NCBI GenBank assembly: GCA_013215945.1
Contig: JABSOM010000001.1
Location: forward strand, 1 to 64,000
Direction of reading: 5' to 3'
From: Campylobacteraceae bacterium
GTDB taxonomy: Bacteria; Campylobacterota; Campylobacteria; Campylobacterales; Arcobacteraceae
Length of the DNA stretch: 64,000 bases
The position numbers and the translations under genes are program-made. The notes beneath the pieces are model-generated. The model was not told the origin of the DNA. It was given only the letters and a program-made list of their open reading frames with translations, and searched no databases. Of the stretch, positions 19,926-28,472 are shown piece after piece; within the stretch, counting starts at the first letter, position 1; every line of letters begins with the position of its first letter.

Positions 19926-19942
19926 AAACAAATTAGTTTGAC

Positions 19943-20200
19943 TTACGACGCTGCGTAAACTGAAACTTTTTTTCTGTTTTTATCTTTAATTTCGAATTTA
20001 ACTTTTCCGTCAATTAAAGCAAAAAGAGTATGATCTTTACCCATCCCAACATTGTTACCAGGATGAACTTTAGTTCCTCTTTGTCTAATAATGATGTTTC
20101 CAGCTCTTACAACTTCTTCACCATATTTTTTAACGCCTAGTCTTCTACCAGCTGAATCTCTATTATTCTGTGTACTTCCTTGACCTTTTTTGTGAGCCAT
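19943..20200 (-). CDS. rpmA: 50S ribosomal protein L27
   Basis: The 85-residue L27, whose N-terminus reaches the peptidyl-transferase centre. The sequence starts [20 protein letters not shown], so there is no N-terminal extension of the Firmicutes type that needs Prp processing. It is 10 bp downstream of rplU. Confidence 0.98.
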   Translation of the reverse strand: MAHKKGQGSTQNNRDSAGRRLGVKKYGEEVVRAGNIIIRQRGTKVHPGNNVGMGKDHTLFALIDGKVKFEIKDKNRKKVSVYAAS

Positions 20201-20210
20201 GACTTATTCC

Positions 20211-20528
20211 TTATGCAGCGATTTTAATGATTCTAATTTTAGTGAAGCTTTTTCTAAAACCTCTTTTTAATTTTGAATCTTTTCTTCTTCTTTTTTTGTA
20301 AATGATAATTTTCTTATCTCTATTTACACCAGTTCCATCTAAAACTACTTCAGCAGAAACTTTTGCAGATTCTACTTCTTTACCAGTTTTTAACTCACCA
20401 TCGTTTAATGCTAAAACGTCAGTAATTTCTAAAGCTTCTTTTGCTGCTAAACCTGTATAATCAATATCTAAGATATCACCTTCAGACACTTTATACTGTT
20501 TACCACCACATTTAATAATTGCGTACAT
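20211..20528 (-). CDS. rplU: 50S ribosomal protein L21
   Basis: L21 of 105 residues ([14 protein letters not shown], then [23 protein letters not shown]). It is the first gene of rplU-rpmA. The roughly 120-bp leader upstream contains TAATAT as a -10 candidate and a direct repeat of TAAAGGAA, with no structure I can assign. Confidence 0.98.
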   Translation of the reverse strand: MYAIIKCGGKQYKVSEGDILDIDYTGLAAKEALEITDVLALNDGELKTGKEVESAKVSAEVVLDGTGVNRDKKIIIYKKRRRKDSKLKRGFRKSFTKIRIIKIAA

Positions 20529-20645
20529 ATTTATTCCTCTAACTTATCAATCTTTATGATTCTTTTCTAACGGGATGCAATATTATCTAAAGTTCCTTTA
20601 AGATTCCTTTAAATAGCTTACAAAGTCTTATTTCTTTCAAAATTA

Positions 20646-21020
20646 TTATGAAACCAATGCAACAACATCCATTTCTACTAAAACATTTTTAGGTAATGTT
20701 TGAACGGCAACCGTTGAACGTACTGGTTTATGATCACCAAAAGCACTTGCATATATTTCATTTACAGCAGCAAAATCATCCATAGAATCTAAGAATATTG
20801 TAACTTTAATTACTTTATCTAAAGAAGAACCAGCAGCTTCCAATACACTTTGCAAATTTGTCATTACTTGTTGTGTTTGTTTGTTTATGTCATTTTCAAC
20901 TAAATCACCTTCTGGCGTTAAAGGGATTTGTCCTGATGTGTAAATCAAACCATTTGCAATAATAGCTTGTGAATAAGGTCCAATTGCAGCAGGTGCATTG
21001 GTAGTATTAATAATTTCCAT
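20646..21020 (-). CDS. ridA: RidA family enamine/imine deaminase
   Basis: RidA hydrolyses reactive 2-aminoacrylate and other imines made by PLP enzymes. The 124 residues have IGPYSQAI near 17-24, YTSGQIPLTPEG and the C-terminal RSTVAVQTLPKNVLVEMDVVA signature, whose Arg binds the substrate carboxylate. It is a single gene between rplU and dnaG. Confidence 0.93.
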   Translation of the reverse strand: MEIINTTNAPAAIGPYSQAIIANGLIYTSGQIPLTPEGDLVENDINKQTQQVMTNLQSVLEAAGSSLDKVIKVTIFLDSMDDFAAVNEIYASAFGDHKPVRSTVAVQTLPKNVLVEMDVVALVS

Positions 21021-21071
21021 GAATTTCCTTTTATTTTATTAGGCGTATTTTAGCCAAAATATTCTTTATTG

Positions 21072-22703
21072 TTATAAGTTATATTTTATAAGTTTACCTA
21101 TTTTTAATTGTTTTATATTGTCTTTTATTTTTCTTATTAAAAGTACTTTTTCTTTAAAATTCATATCTTGAGCATAAGTAACGTGGGTTAGTTTATTATT
21201 GTAAAATTTATCCAATAAACACAAAAGCTGTTTTTCAAATTCTTCATGTGAATATTCTTGCAAAGCTTCATTTAATAGTATCCCATTTAAAGAAGGATTT
21301 CCTATATCATGAATCAAAGTATTAAACTCTTCTACATGAAATTCAAACATAGAAGAGTCAATAATGTCTAAGACTCCATCTAACCTAGATTTATCTTCTA
21401 AAATATGTTTTAAAATGGAGAGTTCAGCTATATCAATTTTTGATAAATTAATGGCTTGTGCTCTTGATACTTTGTTAATTTGAACCAAATGTTCTCTTAC
21501 ATTTAATTTTTGAGCTATATATCGCTTGTATTCATCTTGGTAAATAGGATTTAGTGTTTTTAAATATTCATTGGTTTCAACCAAAGCTTTTTGTTTTTGC
21601 TGTGGATCATGGGTATCATAAGTGCTTATAATTGAGTCAATTACAAAAGCAATAAACCCCTTAGGTTTTAAAAACATTGTATTTAATTCTTCAATACGAT
21701 CTTCTTTCACCATATCAGCAGGATCCAAACCTCCAGAGAAAATAACAACACCGCCTTCAAAATCTGAATGAGAGAGAATAGTGGCAGCTTTAAAAGCAGC
21801 TTTAAGACCTGCTTTATCTCCATCATATGCAAGAATAACCTTAGGTTCGCCTCTTTTAATCAAAGGCAAATGATCGGAGGTTAAAGCCGTTCCTAGCGTT
21901 GCAACTGCTGTATTAAAACCAGCTTGATGAAGCATAATAACATCTAAATAACCTTCCGTAATAATGATTTGATTTTTTTTGTAAATATGTTCTTTGGCTA
22001 AATGATAACCATATAATAAACGTGATTTATTAAATACTTTACTTTGAGGAGAATTCACATATTTGGCATTATGCCCTGTGATTGTTCTTCCCCCAAAGCC
22101 AACAATTTTTGCATTTAGAGAATAAATTGGAAAAGTAATACGCTCAATAAACCTTGAGTATAAACCACTTTGACCTGTATCAATTACGCCTAAGTCTATG
22201 GCTTCACTTAAATTATGATGATTGTTTTTTAAATAATTTATAGTATCGCCCGATTTAGGAGCATAACCTATTTCAAATTTTTCAATAGAAAATTCTGAAA
22301 TACCTCTTTGTTTTATATAATCTTTGCAGGTATCGTTATTAACAAATAAACGTTGATAAAGTTTATTTAAATCTTCAATTATTTTTACGCTTTGTGCTTT
22401 TTGACCTTTATCATCATAAGAAAGTGTAACATTGTACATTCCTGCCAGTTTTTCCAAGGTTTCAGGATAAGAAAGTTTTTCATACTCCATTAAAAAATTA
22501 ATAGAATCGCCCCCTACTCCACAGCCAAAACAATGGTATATTTGTTTTGCTGGGCTTACAACAAAAGAAGGAGTTGTTTCTCCATGAAAAGGACAGCAGG
22601 CTTTAAAATTTGCGCCGGCTTTTCTAAGTTCTAGAAATTGAGATATAACATCTACAACATCTAATTGGGATTTTAAGCTTTCAATTGAGTCTTTTGTAAT
22701 CAT
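21072..22703 (-). CDS. dnaG: DNA primase
   Basis: It synthesises RNA primers at the replication fork. The 543 residues include the CHC2-type zinc motif (Cys37, His40, Cys58, Cys61), an RNA polymerase domain, and the Toprim motif ITEGYLDVIMLHQAG with the downstream LAYDGDKAG metal site. The C-terminal DnaB-interaction region (about 420-543) is poorly conserved, as usual in this phylum. It is divergent from the LapB-like gene. Confidence 0.96.
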   Translation of the reverse strand: MITKDSIESLKSQLDVVDVISQFLELRKAGANFKACCPFHGETTPSFVVSPAKQIYHCFGCGVGGDSINFLMEYEKLSYPETLEKLAGMYNVTLSYDDKGQKAQSVKIIEDLNKLYQRLFVNNDTCKDYIKQRGISEFSIEKFEIGYAPKSGDTINYLKNNHHNLSEAIDLGVIDTGQSGLYSRFIERITFPIYSLNAKIVGFGGRTITGHNAKYVNSPQSKVFNKSRLLYGYHLAKEHIYKKNQIIITEGYLDVIMLHQAGFNTAVATLGTALTSDHLPLIKRGEPKVILAYDGDKAGLKAAFKAATILSHSDFEGGVVIFSGGLDPADMVKEDRIEELNTMFLKPKGFIAFVIDSIISTYDTHDPQQKQKALVETNEYLKTLNPIYQDEYKRYIAQKLNVREHLVQINKVSRAQAINLSKIDIAELSILKHILEDKSRLDGVLDIIDSSMFEFHVEEFNTLIHDIGNPSLNGILLNEALQEYSHEEFEKQLLCLLDKFYNNKLTHVTYAQDMNFKEKVLLIRKIKDNIKQLKIGKLIKYNL

Positions 22704-22803
22704 ATGCGATTGTATCTAATGCAATATTAGATTTTGTTTTAGCATCTTATTTATTAACCATACTTATGTTATTATATTTTATTCTTACATAACAAAGGTC
22801 TTA

Positions 22804-23853
22804 ATGGAAGGTTTAGTATTAGAATATAGAGATCCCTTATTTGGTATTGTCATATTTTTTTCTTTGATTTTTTGTATCTCATTTTTAACATACACCTTTG
22901 GTGCATATAAAGAAAGAAAAGCAAGAAAAGAATACAGGAAACTTCTTAAGCGTTTTGAGCTTGGCAAATTAAAAGAAGAAGATTATGTGCATTTGTATAA
23001 AACATATAATTTACCTTTTGATTCTATCATCTTGTTGGCTTCAAGTTTTTTACATAAAGGCGATTATACAAAAGCAATTTCTGTATATTTAGCTCTTTTA
23101 GAACATGTAACAAACCGAGTTAAAAAAGAAGAACTCTTAGAGTTATTAGGAACTACTTATTATAAAGGTGGTTTTTTACAACGCTCAAAAGATATATTTT
23201 TAAAAATACTAAAATTTTCACCACGAAATACAAGTGCTTTGCAGTATTTATTGTTAATTTATGAAAAACTTAAAGATTTTGACAGAGCGTTTGAAGTTTT
23301 AGAATCACTTGATGAATTGCAAATAGATATTTCTAAAGATAAAATTTATATCAAAACACTAAAAGTGATACATGACCCACTTTTATCTTATGAGAAAAAA
23401 ACATATGCTTTGTATGAAATCTTCCAAAAAGACAAAATAATTGAACGTTTATTTGCACAATACCTTATTATGTATAACAAAACATTTTTGTGGGAAAATA
23501 TAGACAGTTTTGATGTGAATAAATTTACTGATTTAATGTGGTATCAAAAATTTGAAGATATTGATTTTGATAAAGTAAACAATAATCCTTTTTTAGAAGA
23601 GTTATACAATGCAAAATCCTATTTAAACTCTTTAAAACATTCAAAAGATTTTGACTTAGATATATTAATATTATTAAATACTCATGAGCATGATACCAAA
23701 GCCGATTTGGATTTTGAATTTATTTGTACCTCGTGTAAACATGTTCATCCTATTTTTGAATCAAGATGTCCACATTGTCATAGTATTTTAAGTTTTATTG
23801 TAAAACACATGCTTGTAAAAAATGCCTATGAAAAAAACCAATCCTTATTATAA
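22804..23853 (+). CDS. LapB-like membrane-anchored TPR protein with zinc ribbon
   Basis: The 349 residues carry one N-terminal membrane helix (about 12-33) followed by basic residues, TPR-like helical repeats (about 55-260), and a C-terminal four-Cys zinc ribbon (CTSC...CPHC, about 308-328). This is the architecture of LapB/YciM, the cytoplasm-facing scaffold that controls LpxC turnover and LPS synthesis. Sequence identity to enteric LapB looks low, so the role is inferred from architecture. Neighbours (dnaG, rnc, aroC) give no functional hint. Confidence 0.7.
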   Translation: MEGLVLEYRDPLFGIVIFFSLIFCISFLTYTFGAYKERKARKEYRKLLKRFELGKLKEEDYVHLYKTYNLPFDSIILLASSFLHKGDYTKAISVYLALLEHVTNRVKKEELLELLGTTYYKGGFLQRSKDIFLKILKFSPRNTSALQYLLLIYEKLKDFDRAFEVLESLDELQIDISKDKIYIKTLKVIHDPLLSYEKKTYALYEIFQKDKIIERLFAQYLIMYNKTFLWENIDSFDVNKFTDLMWYQKFEDIDFDKVNNNPFLEELYNAKSYLNSLKHSKDFDLDILILLNTHEHDTKADLDFEFICTSCKHVHPIFESRCPHCHSILSFIVKHMLVKNAYEKNQSLL

Positions 23854-23946
23854 AAGATTATTTTTAATAAATTAATCTTCTTAATGGTAAGAATGATACA
23901 TAATAACTGTGCTCTTAGTGTTTTTTCATACAAAAGTTTCAAAAAG

Positions 23947-23969
23947 TCACAATATAAAAGCAATTGTGA
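23947..23969. promoter_or_regulatory. Palindrome TCACAAT-N9-ATTGTGA upstream of rnc
   Basis: A perfect 7-9-7 inverted repeat about 40 bp upstream of the rnc -10 box. It is not followed by a T run, so it looks more like an operator than a terminator. The binding protein is unknown. Confidence 0.35.
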
Positions 23970-24010
23970 TAAAAATACGCAGAGCCAATAAGCATAATGA
24001 AAGATGTGAT

Positions 24011-24016
24011 ATACTA
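24011..24016 (+). promoter_or_regulatory. -10 box of rnc-aroC
   Basis: TATACT preceded by TGTGA, resembling an extended -10, about 44 bp before the rnc ATG. Confidence 0.5.
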
Positions 24017-24059
24017 GCATCCACGCAAAGAAAATTAAAAAGAACAGGAAGAATTTAAT

Positions 24060-24737
24060 ATGAGTGATTACTTAAAGTTAGAACAGTGCCTGGATTATCA
24101 GTTTAAAAATAAAGACCTGATAGTCGAAGCACTTACACACAAAAGTTTTAAAAAACCCTATGATAATGAGCGCTTAGAATACTTAGGAGATGCAGTACTT
24201 AATTTGATTGTTGGAGAGTTTTTATACAAAAAATTTCCCAAATCGAACGAAGGAGATCTATCAAAAATACGGGCTTCTTTGGTGAATGAAGCAGGTTTTA
24301 CACGACTTGCAAATGAAATTAAACTGGGTGATTATATTTATTTATCAATAGCAGAAGAAAGAAATAAAGGAAGATCAAAAGCATCTATTCTTTCAGATGC
24401 TTTTGAAGCAATTATGGGGGCTATTTATTTAGAGTCAGGACTTGAAATCCTAAAAATTATTATTTTAGATTTATTAAACAGATCTTATGAAGAAATAAAC
24501 TTATCAGTATTGTTTTCTGATTATAAAACGGCTTTACAAGAAATAACTCAAGCTCAATTTGCTTCAATTCCAGAATACAAAATTGAAGCTTCTTATGGTC
24601 CTGATCATAAAAAAGAATTTGAAGTCTCTATTTGGATTGATGGAAAACATTATGGACAAGCGATAGGAAAAAGTAAAAAACTTGCACAACAAGCTGTTGC
24701 AAAGATTGCACTTTTTCAATTAAAAAGCGAAGTTTAA
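24060..24737 (+). CDS. rnc: Ribonuclease III
   Basis: It cleaves double-stranded RNA in rRNA processing and sense/antisense decay. The 225 residues have the catalytic signature [11 protein letters not shown] (37-47) with the later [15 protein letters not shown], and a C-terminal double-stranded RNA-binding domain (about 153-222, [19 protein letters not shown]). The stop overlaps the aroC start (TAATG). Confidence 0.97.
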   Translation: MSDYLKLEQCLDYQFKNKDLIVEALTHKSFKKPYDNERLEYLGDAVLNLIVGEFLYKKFPKSNEGDLSKIRASLVNEAGFTRLANEIKLGDYIYLSIAEERNKGRSKASILSDAFEAIMGAIYLESGLEILKIIILDLLNRSYEEINLSVLFSDYKTALQEITQAQFASIPEYKIEASYGPDHKKEFEVSIWIDGKHYGQAIGKSKKLAQQAVAKIALFQLKSEV

Positions 24738-25813
24738 TGAATAGTTTTGGTCAAAACTTTAGATTTACGACCTTTGGGGAAAGCCATGGTAAAGCAATAG
24801 GTTGTGTGGTTGATGGAGTTCCTGCTGGAATAAAAATCGATGAAGAATTTATTCAAAGTGAAATGAACAGAAGAAAACCTGGACAAAATAAATATGCAAC
24901 AGCCAGAAAAGAAGGTGATGTTATTGAAATACTTTCAGGTGTTTTTGAAGGTTTAAGCACAGGTACACCTATAGCTATGATTATTTATAATGAGAATCAA
25001 AAATCAAAAGATTATACGAATGTAAAAGATTTATTCAGACCAGGTCATGCAGATTTTACTTATTTTGCTAAATATGGATTAAGAGATTATAGAGGCGGTG
25101 GACGAAGCAGTGCAAGAGAAACTGCTTCAAGAGTAGCAGCAGGAGCTATTGCTAAACTTATGCTAAAAGAAGTGAATATAGAAATCAATTCAGGAATAAC
25201 TAGTATTGATGGTATAGCTGCTAAAAATTACGATTTTAAACATGCACTTACTTCTGATATTTTTGCTTTAGATAAAGAAGTCGAAGAAAAACAAAAAGAA
25301 GCAATAATTCAAGCAAAAAAACAACACAACTCTGTTGGAGGCTGTGCTCTTGTTAATGTTAAAAACTGCCCAAGTGGTTTAGGTGAACCTATTTATTTTA
25401 AATTGGACGCACAAATTGCTTCTGCTATGATGAGTATTAATGCAGTAAAAGCAGTTGAAATTGGAGATGGAATTGAAGCTGCTAAAGTAAAAGGTTTTGA
25501 TAATAATGACCAAATAAGAAAAGATGGTTTTAAAACAAACCATTCAGGCGGAATATTAGGTGGAATTTCTAATGGAGATGACATTAATATCAAAGTTCAT
25601 TTTAAATCAACTCCTTCTGTTTTTATAAAACAAGATACAGTTGATATTTACAATGATGAAGTTACTTGTGAATTAAAAGGACGTCATGATCCTTGTGTAG
25701 CTATTAGAGGCTCAGTAGTTGCAGAATCAATGATGGCTTTAGTATTAGCAGATATGCTTATACTAAATATGTCCTCAAAAATAAAGAATATTAAAAAAGT
25801 CTATAACTCTTAA
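24737..25813 (+). CDS. aroC: Chorismate synthase
   Basis: Last step of the shikimate pathway (EPSP to chorismate, needs reduced FMN). The 358 residues contain [46 protein letters not shown] (shown here only as landmarks RPGHAD and [11 protein letters not shown]) and the C-terminal [16 protein letters not shown]. It is translationally coupled to rnc and followed by a short hairpin. Confidence 0.97.
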   Translation: MNSFGQNFRFTTFGESHGKAIGCVVDGVPAGIKIDEEFIQSEMNRRKPGQNKYATARKEGDVIEILSGVFEGLSTGTPIAMIIYNENQKSKDYTNVKDLFRPGHADFTYFAKYGLRDYRGGGRSSARETASRVAAGAIAKLMLKEVNIEINSGITSIDGIAAKNYDFKHALTSDIFALDKEVEEKQKEAIIQAKKQHNSVGGCALVNVKNCPSGLGEPIYFKLDAQIASAMMSINAVKAVEIGDGIEAAKVKGFDNNDQIRKDGFKTNHSGGILGGISNGDDINIKVHFKSTPSVFIKQDTVDIYNDEVTCELKGRHDPCVAIRGSVVAESMMALVLADMLILNMSSKIKNIKKVYNS

Positions 25814-25818
25814 TAAAG

Positions 25819-25836
25819 ATGCTTCCTAAGAAGCAT
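25819..25836 (+). terminator. Weak hairpin after aroC
   Basis: A 7-bp perfect stem with a CTAA loop lies just after the aroC stop. The downstream tract (ACTTATTTGTATCTTT) is only moderately T-rich. Confidence 0.5.
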
Positions 25837-26123
25837 ACTTATTTGTATCTTTCCTACTAATCTTTTATTCTATAAATTAAACTAATTCTTGAATGTTTAC
25901 TTAATGCAGTTATTGATTTTGTGTGTAGTAAAAAGGAGATTGTAGAAACTAAAAAAAGTAATAAAATATTTAAAAGTAAGTTTCTACAAAATTAGGAATG
26001 AACATCATTAATTGGACAATTAAAGGAATGACTATTATGTTTAATATTTAAATTGGCTAGATTATTAAACACAAAATCCAATTAATTAATGATATATTTC
26101 ACAAATCAAATCATTTATTATTA

Positions 26124-26189
26124 TTGGAAGAGTATTTATATATAAGAAAAGCGGCTAAATTTTTCTATATTTCAGATAAATACAAATAA
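26124..26189 (+). pseudogene. Possible remnant of a MerR/excisionase-type HTH gene
   Basis: One frame reads LEEYLYIRKAAKFFYISDKYK then stop. The pattern EYLxIxxAAKFFxIS matches the first helix-turn-helix half of excisionase/HTH_17 proteins. No convincing start exists upstream (TAG, then no ATG) and the usual recognition helix is missing, so it would be a broken fragment. Chance similarity cannot be excluded. Confidence 0.25.
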
Positions 26190-26212
26190 AATAATTTTAA
26201 ACTTATGAACAT

Positions 26213-26896
26213 ATGACCGGATTATATCATATTAGTGAACATATGTCAAGTATATTTTTTGATTTATTTATGTTAGAATCTATCTTCAAAGAAAAAAGGA
26301 AAAATTTGCCCAGAGAAAAACAACAACGTGAATTAAATTTTAAACCAACCTCTAAATATTTTGGTCCAAAAGATATAAAGTCTAATGAAGATATTATTTT
26401 ATTGCATGAAGAAATACAAGCTATTAAATTAATGGATTTAGATTCAATGTACCAAGAAGATGCGGCAATACAGATGAATATCTCTAGACCAACCCTAGCT
26501 AGAATTATTAAAAATGCACGTTTAAAAATTGCATCTGCTTTAATTAATGGTTCCAATATAAAAGTACATGAAATACAAAATGATTTTAATGTAGCCGTTT
26601 GTTCAAATCAATTAAAAGTTCTGGATGATATTTCAATTGATTCAAAATATATCTTTATTTTACACATAAAAGATTATAAATTAGAAAATATCAAGCACAT
26701 ACAAAACCCTGCTTTTTCTGAAAATAATATTAGACCCAGGCATGTATTGCCAACCTTCCTTAAAGAAGAAAATATTCATTATTTCATTACAAAACAAATT
26801 GGAATAACCTGTAAAAAATATTTAATAGATAAGGGTATTTATCCTATTATAAAAGAAGAAATATCTCTTGATGAAATTGTTAATATCTTCAAATAA
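26213..26896 (+). CDS. DUF134-type HTH fused to a NifX/NifB-like cofactor-binding domain
   Basis: The N-terminal part (about 25-120) matches DUF134 (PF02001): FKPTSKYFGP, then DLDSMYQEDAAIQMNISRPTLARII, an HTH. The C-terminal part (about 125-227, FNVAVCSNQLKVLDD... to the end) resembles the dinitrogenase iron-molybdenum cofactor domain (PF02579). DUF134 proteins are poorly characterised putative DNA binders. The fusion suggests a regulator sensing a metal cofactor, which is inference. The ATG chosen has no clear ribosome site, and a second ATG 30 bp on (MSSIFFDLF) lies in a repeat of the same GAACATATG word. No nif genes are nearby. Confidence 0.72.
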   Translation: MTGLYHISEHMSSIFFDLFMLESIFKEKRKNLPREKQQRELNFKPTSKYFGPKDIKSNEDIILLHEEIQAIKLMDLDSMYQEDAAIQMNISRPTLARIIKNARLKIASALINGSNIKVHEIQNDFNVAVCSNQLKVLDDISIDSKYIFILHIKDYKLENIKHIQNPAFSENNIRPRHVLPTFLKEENIHYFITKQIGITCKKYLIDKGIYPIIKEEISLDEIVNIFK

Positions 26897-26907
26897 AACA
26901 ATAATTA

Positions 26908-26945
26908 AAAAGTGATTATAATTTATTAATCTTTGAATCACTTTT
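26908..26945. terminator. Hairpin shared by convergent genes (DUF134 gene/5'-nucleotidase)
   Basis: A 10-bp perfect stem AAAAGTGATT/AATCACTTTT with an 18-nt loop. It covers the stop codon of the nucleotidase gene and follows that of the DUF134 gene by about 12 bp. Confidence 0.55.
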
Positions 26946-27878
26946 ATAAGGAACTTTAGCACTTGGAATTACTTTTGACGTATTTTCTAAATGCACATCT
27001 TGGTCATCAAAAAAGATATCTGCACCAAAAGCTTGCACTACTTCATATTTATCCATACCACCTAAGAAAAAAGACTCATCAATTCGTACTTTCCAGGCAT
27101 TTAGTGTTCGTATTACTCTTTCATGAGCAGGAGAGTTCCTAGCAGTAATTAAAGCGGTTCGAATAGGTGTGTGTTCGTTTGCATATTTATTTTGTATGGT
27201 AGAGATAACACGTAACAATTTAGCAAAAGGTCCATCAGGTAAATTGTTTTTGGCATTGTTTGTTTCATGCTCTAAAAATGCCTCTAGGCCCTTACTTTTA
27301 TAAATTTGTTCAGATTCATCTGAAAACAATACCGCGTCCCCATCAAAGGCAATTTTCACTTGTTGTTCATCTTGTTCATCAACATTAACAAAAGGTAAAA
27401 TTCTAGCAGCTGCTATTCCTATATCATTGGCAGCCCTCACATCTTCATCATTTGCTGATAAAAACAAATCAACTTTAAAAGGTTTTAAATATTTTGAAAT
27501 ATTGTTTCCACCTGACCAAGCGCTGCGTTTTATATCAAGTTTATAAGCATCAATTGATTTTGTAATACGCAAAGAGGTTGCTGCATTATTTCGCGACATA
27601 ATAATGACTTCCACTTGTTTATTATCAGGAAAATCATCGTTAATTCTAAGTAAATTCTTCACCAAACGAAAGCCTGTACCTTTTTCTAATAAGGTATCTT
27701 CATTCTTAATTTGAAAATCATAGTAATCTTGTAAACCAGAAGATTCGAAAATTTTATTTTCTTCTTCTAGATTAAATAAAGCCCTTGAAGAAATTGCTAT
27801 TACAAGTTTATCATCTAAATTATATCCCAAAATATAGCCTTTTAATTTTTCTTTATTATTTATAAATATATTATACAA
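26916..27878 (-). CDS. Cytosolic 5'-nucleotidase, NT5C1 type
   Basis: Resembles the PF06189 family, which dephosphorylates nucleoside monophosphates such as AMP. Family-like segments are DDKLVIAISSRALFNLEEEN (about 21-40), LRITKSIDAYKLDIKRSAWSGG (landmark SAWSGG), KVDLFLSANDEDV, IAFDGDAVLFSDE (Asp nucleophile motif) and ALITARNSPAHERVIRTLNAW (landmark ARNSPAHER). The frame opens at a TTG. Conserved sequence begins near residue 18, so a TTG at 27830 (304 residues) may be the true start. It is convergent with the DUF134 gene. Confidence 0.82.
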   Translation of the reverse strand: MYNIFINNKEKLKGYILGYNLDDKLVIAISSRALFNLEEENKIFESSGLQDYYDFQIKNEDTLLEKGTGFRLVKNLLRINDDFPDNKQVEVIIMSRNNAATSLRITKSIDAYKLDIKRSAWSGGNNISKYLKPFKVDLFLSANDEDVRAANDIGIAAARILPFVNVDEQDEQQVKIAFDGDAVLFSDESEQIYKSKGLEAFLEHETNNAKNNLPDGPFAKLLRVISTIQNKYANEHTPIRTALITARNSPAHERVIRTLNAWKVRIDESFFLGGMDKYEVVQAFGADIFFDDQDVHLENTSKVIPSAKVPYKSDSKINKL

Positions 27879-27960
27879 AATAGCATTAAAAAAAGGCTTT
27901 TCTAGTTGTTTTTAAGAAAAATATCTTATAATTTTACATCTTAGATAAAATGAGCGAAAA

Positions 27961-28446
27961 ATGAAAAAACTATTTATAATACGACATTCAAAATCAGATT
28001 GGGGAGATGAAAACCTAGATGATTTTGATAGACCTTTAAATGAAAAAGGCATAAAAGACTGTGCACTAGTAGGAAAGTATTTAAAACAGAAAAATGAAAA
28101 AATAGATATTATCTTATCAAGCCCTGCATTAAGAGCACATACAACTGCTAAACTCTTAGCAAAAGAACTTGATTTTAATAAAAACATAATGCAAAATCAA
28201 TATATATATGAACCTTTTGTTGCAGCAATTCAAGAATTGATTTCTTATATTCATGATGACAATGATACAGCAATTCTAGTAGGTCATAATCCAGGAGTAT
28301 CAACGTTAGCATATATGTTATGTGATTCAAGAGAAGAGTTAAAAACAGCTTCTATTGTTGAAATATCTTTTTCTTGTGATTCTTGGATGGATGTAAATAA
28401 AAACAATGCGACTTTTATTTCTTATACAAAACCAAAAGACCTGTAA
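27961..28446 (+). CDS. sixA: SixA-family phosphohistidine phosphatase
   Basis: Histidine-phosphatase superfamily, 161 residues, with the catalytic IIRHSKSDW (Arg8, His9), FDRPLNEKG, SSPALRAHTTAKLL and VGHNPGVSTLAYML. SixA removes phosphate from histidine-containing proteins; the E. coli enzyme acts on the nitrogen-PTS. The target here is unknown. It is divergent from the 5'-nucleotidase gene and convergent with the DUF3179 gene. Confidence 0.88.
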   Translation: MKKLFIIRHSKSDWGDENLDDFDRPLNEKGIKDCALVGKYLKQKNEKIDIILSSPALRAHTTAKLLAKELDFNKNIMQNQYIYEPFVAAIQELISYIHDDNDTAILVGHNPGVSTLAYMLCDSREELKTASIVEISFSCDSWMDVNKNNATFISYTKPKDL

Positions 28447-28472
28447 TACTGTTATTTATAAATAACCGTATT
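28445..28472. terminator. Hairpin over both stop codons (sixA/DUF3179 gene)
   Basis: AATAC-t-GTTATTT pairs with AAATAAC-c-GTATT around a small loop. It spans the stop codon of sixA and that of the DUF3179 gene. Confidence 0.65.

Larger units (their letters stand above)
25814..26212. other. Structured 399-bp gene-poor region upstream of the DUF134/NifX-like gene
   Basis: It holds a hairpin just after aroC (ATGCTTC-CTAA-GAAGCAT, 25819-25836, weak terminator). Next comes an 11-bp inverted repeat TTGTAGAAACT/AGTTTCTACAA (25940-25950/25979-25989). A nested structure follows, with outer stem ATTAATTGGA/TCCAATTAAT (26007-26016/26077-26086) and inner stem TGTTTAATA/TATTAAACA (26038-26046/26063-26071). 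A short HTH-like reading-frame remnant lies at its end. No intact gene is visible. Confidence 0.6.

Noticed and set aside
23826-24020. 64-residue minus-strand frame between the LapB-like gene and rnc
   Set aside because: It overlaps the 3' end of the LapB-like gene, has no ribosome site or recognisable domain, and contains the rnc promoter region.
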